Assembly (NCBI GenBank): GCA_027083355.1
Contig: JALWOY010000171.1
Location: forward strand, 1-49,460
DNA: 49,460 nt
Direction: 5' to 3'
Source of the DNA: Phycisphaerales bacterium
Lineage (GTDB): Bacteria > Planctomycetota > Phycisphaerae > Phycisphaerales > UBA1924
This document shows, in pieces, positions 45,978 through 49,460 of the stretch (positions are counted from its first letter, which is position 1; each line of letters begins with the position of its first letter). The notes beneath the pieces are model-generated. The model was not told where the DNA came from and searched no databases. It was given only the letters and a program-made list of their open reading frames with translations. Position numbers and translations under genes: made by a program.

Positions 45978-47831
45978 CTACTCGACCGTCACCGACTTGG
46001 CCAGGTTCCGAGGCTTGTCCACGTCCTTGTCGCGCAGCACCGCCGCGTGGTAGGCGATCAACTGCAGGGGCACTACCGCCACCAGCGGGCTGAGCGGTTC
46101 GGGGCACGGGGGGATATAGATCACGTCCTCGGCGAGTCGGCGGATGTCTTCGTCCCCCTCCGTCGCCACCGCGATCACATGCCCGCCCCGGCTGCGGACC
46201 TCCTCGATGTTCGAGACGACCTTGTCATACTGCGCACCCTGTGTCGCGATGAACACCACGGGCATCCCGTCGTCGATCAACGCGATCGGGCCGTGCTTCA
46301 TCTCCGCCGCGGGCATCCCCTCGGCGTGGATGTACGAGATCTCTTTGAGTTTCAGGGCACCCTCCATCGCCGTGGGATAGTTGTAGCCCCGCCCGAGGAA
46401 GAGCCAGTTCTCACGGTGGATATACTTCTCGGTGAGGGTACGGATCGCGTCGTCCTGTTCGAGGGTCTTCTCGATGTGATCGGGCACTCGTTCGAGTTCA
46501 CGCATGAACGCGGTGACCTCGGTGCCCGACATCATCCGGCGACGGGCGAGGAACAACGCCATCATCGTCAACACCGTCACCTGCCCCGTGAACGCCTTGG
46601 TCGAGGCGACGCCGATCTCCGGACCGACACGCAGATACACGCCCGCGTCCGTGTCGCGCGAAATCGTCGAGCCCACGACATTGATCACCCCGAGCCCGAG
46701 TGCCCCGCGGTCCATCACCTCGTGCAACGCCGCGAGCGTGTCGGCCGTCTCGCCGGACTGGCTGACGGCGATGACAACGGTGCCCTCCTCGATCAGCGGG
46801 TTCCGGTAGCGGAGTTCGCTGGCGTACTCCACCTCCGTCGGGAGCTTCGCCAGATCCTCGAAGAGATATTCGCCGATCATCCCCGCGTTGAGAGCCGTAC
46901 CCTGCCCGCAGATGATGACCCTGCGAGATCGGACGAGTTCCTTGGCGTGCGTCTGGAGACCGCCGAGCACGACGCAGCCTTCGTTCATGTCCAGACGGCC
47001 GCTCATCGTCCGCCGCAGCGCCCGCGGCTGCTCGAAGATCTCCTTGCGCATGTAGTGCTCGAACCCGCCCAGCTCGATCTCGCCGAGTTCGATCTCGAGC
47101 TGCATGACTTTGGGCGAAAGCTCGACGTTGTCGATCGTGCTCGTCCGCAAGCCGTCGCGTGAGAGCCGGACCACGGAATAGTCGTCGAGCGTCATCGCCC
47201 GCGACGTGTGCGAGATGATCGCCGAGCCGTCGGAGGCGACGATGTATTCCCCGTTGCCGATGCCGACGATGAGCGGGCTGCCCTTGCGCGCGACCACGAG
47301 CGTGTCCGGGTCCTTCGACGAGATCGCCGCGATCGCGTAAGCACCCGTCACCTCGCGGAGCGCCGCCTGCACCGCGGCTTCCAGATCCATCCCGTGATCG
47401 GGGTCGTACAACTCGCTGATCAGCGTGGCGAGAACCTCGGTGTCCGTTTCGGTGCGGAACACTCGCCCCTTCTCTTCGAGCAGTTTCTTCAGCGACTGGT
47501 AGTTCTCGATGATGCCATTGTGGACAAGACAGATCGTGCCCGTGTCGTCCGTGTGCGGGTGCGTGTTCGGATCGGTCACCGCGCCGTGCGTCGCCCACCG
47601 CGTGTGCGCCAGCCCGAGCGTGCCGTCGAGTTTGGGTTCGTCGGCGTCCAGCTTGGCCTCGAGGTCGGCCACCCGACCCACGGTTTTGCAGATCCGGGTC
47701 GACCCGTCACCGCCCGTGCATGTGATGGCGACGCCCGCCGAGTCGTACCCGCGATACTCGAGCCGCTTCAGCCCCTCAATCAGGATGTCCCGGCATGGCC
47801 TGTTGCCGATGTAGGCGATGATCCCGCACAT
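45978..47831 (-). CDS. glmS: Glutamine-fructose-6-phosphate aminotransferase (isomerising)
   Basis: A 617-residue cytosolic enzyme that makes glucosamine-6-phosphate for cell-wall and lipid A synthesis. Cys2 is the glutaminase nucleophile in 'MCGIIAYIGNRPCRDILIEG', followed by 'RLEYRGYDSAGVA' and 'HTRWATHGAVTDPNTHPHTD'. The SIS isomerase domains carry 'CGQGTALNAGMIGEYLFEDL', 'AVSQSGETADTLAALHEVMD' and 'HAEGMPAAEMKHGPIALIDD'; the end 'VDKPRNLAKSVTVE' is standard. No ribozyme-like leader was recognised upstream. It is convergent with ligA, with only 15 bases between the stops. Confidence 0.97.
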   Translation of the reverse strand: MCGIIAYIGNRPCRDILIEGLKRLEYRGYDSAGVAITCTGGDGSTRICKTVGRVADLEAKLDADEPKLDGTLGLAHTRWATHGAVTDPNTHPHTDDTGTICLVHNGIIENYQSLKKLLEEKGRVFRTETDTEVLATLISELYDPDHGMDLEAAVQAALREVTGAYAIAAISSKDPDTLVVARKGSPLIVGIGNGEYIVASDGSAIISHTSRAMTLDDYSVVRLSRDGLRTSTIDNVELSPKVMQLEIELGEIELGGFEHYMRKEIFEQPRALRRTMSGRLDMNEGCVVLGGLQTHAKELVRSRRVIICGQGTALNAGMIGEYLFEDLAKLPTEVEYASELRYRNPLIEEGTVVIAVSQSGETADTLAALHEVMDRGALGLGVINVVGSTISRDTDAGVYLRVGPEIGVASTKAFTGQVTVLTMMALFLARRRMMSGTEVTAFMRELERVPDHIEKTLEQDDAIRTLTEKYIHRENWLFLGRGYNYPTAMEGALKLKEISYIHAEGMPAAEMKHGPIALIDDGMPVVFIATQGAQYDKVVSNIEEVRSRGGHVIAVATEGDEDIRRLAEDVIYIPPCPEPLSPLVAVVPLQLIAYHAAVLRDKDVDKPRNLAKSVTVE

Positions 47832-47979
47832 AACCCGTCCTTATTGAACGATGTCCTCAGTCTCCATCGGAAAGCCTACGTCGCGGATTTGCCCGCGGGT
47901 CGATTCCGATCTGCTGATTCGCTGGCAAGCCCCCATAACAGGGAGTACATCTCTTTGAGAGCCGAGAATAAAACCAGGA

Positions 47980-48008
47980 TTGATTCTTGTTCTCAATAAG
48001 AATAGCAT
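47980..48008 (+). promoter_or_regulatory. Promoter with overlapping 21-bp palindromic operator
   Basis: ATTCTTGTT-CTC-AATAAGAAT (47983-48003) is a near-perfect inverted repeat, 8 of 9 pairs with a 3-base centre. It overlaps a possible sigma-70 promoter, TTGATT (47980-47985), 17-base spacer, TAGCAT (48003-48008), and the surrounding 100 bases are markedly A+T-rich. The ATG of the next gene is 55 bases downstream. The palindrome does not match Fur, LexA or CIRCE consensus as I know them, so the regulator is unknown; repression by occlusion is the simplest reading. Confidence 0.5.
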
Positions 48009-48062
48009 GACCCCGAATATACAGTATTTCCATATCCGTTTCTCTTTTGTGTGGAGCACGCC

Positions 48063-48743
48063 ATGAAATCAGCCGTTCTCGCCTCCCTGACCATCTCCAC
48101 CGCCGCCCTCGCCGGCCCGACCAATCCCTTCACCGAAACCTTCGACAACGGCGCCAACAACTGGCTTGGCGGCGACTTCCTCCCCCCCGCCGAGTTCGCC
48201 ACAGGAGGCGTGGATGACTCGGGCTACATCGCCTCGCAGACGGGGTTCGAGTTCAATGAATCCGGCGACTTCAACACCCTGTTCAGGGGCAACAAAGGCC
48301 TCTTCCCCGGCACCGACGCTTCGGGCGGGGCGTTCATCGGCGACTGGATCGCCGCGGGTGTGACGAACCTGACATTCTCGATCAAGCACGACATCCCCGA
48401 GCCGATCACCGTCTTTGTGCGCTTCGCCGCCGACACGGGCGGGGCGGCCTTCCCGGGGGCCGTGGCCATCAACTTCATCCCGGTCTTCGCGGGCGAGTGG
48501 ACGGAGGTGTCCATCGACATCAGCCCGAACAACCCGTCCTTTGTCACGTTCGAGGATTCCTCGTTCGAAAACGTGTTCTCGAATATCGGGTTCATCCAGA
48601 TCGGGGTGGCGGTGCCGGACGCGCTCATCGGCGACCCCCGGCTGTTCAACGTCGGGCTGGACAACGTCTCGATCGTGCCCGCCCCGGCGGGGCTGGCCGC
48701 ACTCGCCCCGGCCGGGCTGATCGGGTGGCGCCGCCGACGCTGA
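48063..48743 (+). CDS. Secreted protein with PEP-CTERM-like sorting tail
   Basis: A 226-residue protein with signal peptide 'MKSAVLASLTISTAALAG' and probable cleavage after the Ala-Leu-Ala. The mature part is beta-rich and acidic ('FTETFDNGANNWLGGDFLPP', 'TNLTFSIKHDIPEPITVFVR'), similar to carbohydrate-binding or laminin-like folds. The last ~22 residues, 'VPAPAG' then an Ala/Leu helix and 'GWRRRR', are the tripartite pattern of PEP-CTERM-type exosortase substrates. ATG 48063 has GGAG seven bases upstream; an in-frame ATG at 48051 is less likely. Function is unknown beyond export and surface sorting. No exosortase gene is in the window. Confidence 0.65.
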   Translation: MKSAVLASLTISTAALAGPTNPFTETFDNGANNWLGGDFLPPAEFATGGVDDSGYIASQTGFEFNESGDFNTLFRGNKGLFPGTDASGGAFIGDWIAAGVTNLTFSIKHDIPEPITVFVRFAADTGGAAFPGAVAINFIPVFAGEWTEVSIDISPNNPSFVTFEDSSFENVFSNIGFIQIGVAVPDALIGDPRLFNVGLDNVSIVPAPAGLAALAPAGLIGWRRRR

Positions 48744-48800
48744 AAAACAACCCGCACCGCCTGCAATGATCCGCCGATCGCGGCGTTCTTCCCCCGGCGA

Positions 48801-48818
48801 AGGGGTCCGATGACCCCT
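48801..48818 (+). terminator. Hairpin between the two exported-protein genes
   Basis: AGGGGTC/GACCCCT, 7 bp with loop CGAT. No T-run follows. It sits just before the ribosome site AAGGAG of the next gene, so it may act as terminator or as leader structure. Confidence 0.35.
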
Positions 48819-48840
48819 CACTGAGGAAAGGAGCCGCGAT

Positions 48841-49460
48841 ATGGCTTTCAACGAACGATCAATCTTCACACTCGCCGTCGGCTGTTCGGCGCTGGTGTTC
48901 TCGGCCGTCGCCGCGCCCGATGCCCCCCGGGGGCCCGCCCGTGACGACAGGCCCGTGCTGGCCGGCCCGGACGTGAGCGGGGACGCCCACCCGGCCAAAC
49001 TCATCGAGCGGAACCTCGACGGGTCGATGCGTCCTTCCGAGATTCCGATCGCCGAGAAAGCCCTCGAACTGATCGACCTCGACGAGGCGACCCGGTCGGC
49101 GGCGGACGTGCTGCTCGAAGAACGGGCGGCGCTGATCGACGCGATCGTCAAGGAAAACCTCGACACGATCAACGCGATGCGCACCGGGCGGAAGAAGGGC
49201 GACCGGAACGCCCGACGCGAGCACATGCGGCAGATGATGGAGATGTTCCGCCCCGTGCTCAAGGACGGCCCGCTCGAGATGCAGATCGCCGAGCTGCTGC
49301 CCGAAGCGCAGCGCGAGCAATACCTGGGGCTGATCCGCGAACACCGCGAGATGATGCGGGCCGAACGCCGCGCCCATGGCCCGCGCGGCCGACGCGGCGA
49401 CAAGAACGGCCCCGGGTTCGCCCCCGGGGGTCCGCCGGACGGACCGATGCTGTTCGATGA
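48841..49460 (+). CDS. Exported charged helical protein, 3' partial
   Basis: The reading frame runs off the right edge (at least 206 residues). A signal peptide, 'RSIFTLAVGCSALVFSAVAA', is followed by an Asp/Arg/Pro-rich link and long charged helices ('RREHMRQMMEMFRPVLKDGP', 'EMQIAELLPEAQREQYLGLI'), with a Gly/Pro/Arg-rich part beginning near residue 180. The helical part loosely resembles Spy/CpxP-like periplasmic chaperones or Myxo-type regulators, but no LTxxQ motif is seen. ATG 48841 follows GAGGAAAGGAG, a strong ribosome site. It is downstream of the PEP-CTERM-like gene, separated by a hairpin. Confidence 0.7.
   Translation, partial: MAFNERSIFTLAVGCSALVFSAVAAPDAPRGPARDDRPVLAGPDVSGDAHPAKLIERNLDGSMRPSEIPIAEKALELIDLDEATRSAADVLLEERAALIDAIVKENLDTINAMRTGRKKGDRNARREHMRQMMEMFRPVLKDGPLEMQIAELLPEAQREQYLGLIREHREMMRAERRAHGPRGRRGDKNGPGFAPGGPPDGPMLFD

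Noticed and set aside
47832-48062. glmS ribozyme or riboswitch upstream of glmS
   Set aside because: The gap is short and A+T-rich with no recognisable ribozyme core; the palindrome here faces the opposite gene.

Overview
The window is high-GC bacterial chromosomal DNA (roughly two thirds G+C by eye) that reads as a planctomycete, most likely class Phycisphaerae. The evidence is the mix of two large secreted proteins ending in duplicated dockerin-like 'DLADxSxFIxxF' repeats closed by a terminal Gly-Cys or Cys-Pro, a type IV-pilin-like protein with the [20 protein letters not shown] type of leader, a short secreted protein with a Pro/Ala-Gly...Arg-rich C-terminal sorting tail, and mosaic intergenic repeats of planctomycete style ('AAGCCCTCGCTTCCGCTCGG', 'GACGGGCTGGAAGCCCGTC', 'CTGGCAACTTGTTGCCAG'). 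I see no rRNA, tRNA, CRISPR array, prophage or insertion sequence. It is a mostly housekeeping region.

Layout. 1-4506: end of a GT-C glycosyltransferase, a flippase-like membrane protein coupled to it, a repeat-filled gap, and glutamine-dependent NAD+ synthetase. 4555-8732: an unrecognised protein with nuclease-like motifs, an alanine/glycine:cation symporter with an unusual soluble insertion, a MobA-like nucleotidyltransferase and a NapF-like ferredoxin. 8733-14999: repeat hairpins, a membrane-anchored alpha/beta hydrolase, RNase Y, a structured gap, a DUF4097-like lipoprotein, a second repeat mosaic, and a secreted lectin-fold/dockerin protein. 15251-22225: pilin-like protein, a YhhQ-type queuosine precursor transporter, then a tight operon scpB - DUF58 - transglutaminase (TgpA-like) - PilZ-like protein.

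22405-29272 (minus strand): nuoJKLMN, the proton-pumping membrane-arm part of complex I, without nuoA-I beside it. 29393-31105: pgsA-pgpA (phosphatidylglycerol synthesis) and queF (the preQ0 reductase, which fits with the YhhQ transporter). 31196-33217: a secreted C39-like cysteine protease candidate with a dockerin-like tail. 33611-36600: a receiver-like protein, groES, a small ORF and groEL. 36801-39236: an acidic-tailed membrane protein and bifunctional chorismate mutase/prephenate dehydratase with a lysine-rich head. 39320-43700: an MFS-like transporter, an ExbB-ExbD-ExbD operon, tatA and a FolD whose three classic catalytic residues are all substituted. 43725-47831: DNA ligase A and GlmS, convergent. 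48063-49460: a secreted protein behind a promoter covered by a 21-bp palindrome, and a secreted protein cut off by the window edge.

The most unusual items are the FolD active-site substitutions, the C39-like/dockerin secreted protein, the composite intergenic repeats, the enlarged NuoJ with the partial nuo cluster, the palindromic operator at 47983-48003, and the ORF and A-rich inverted repeat wedged between groES and groEL. No single cluster clearly constitutes a new defence or biosynthetic system.
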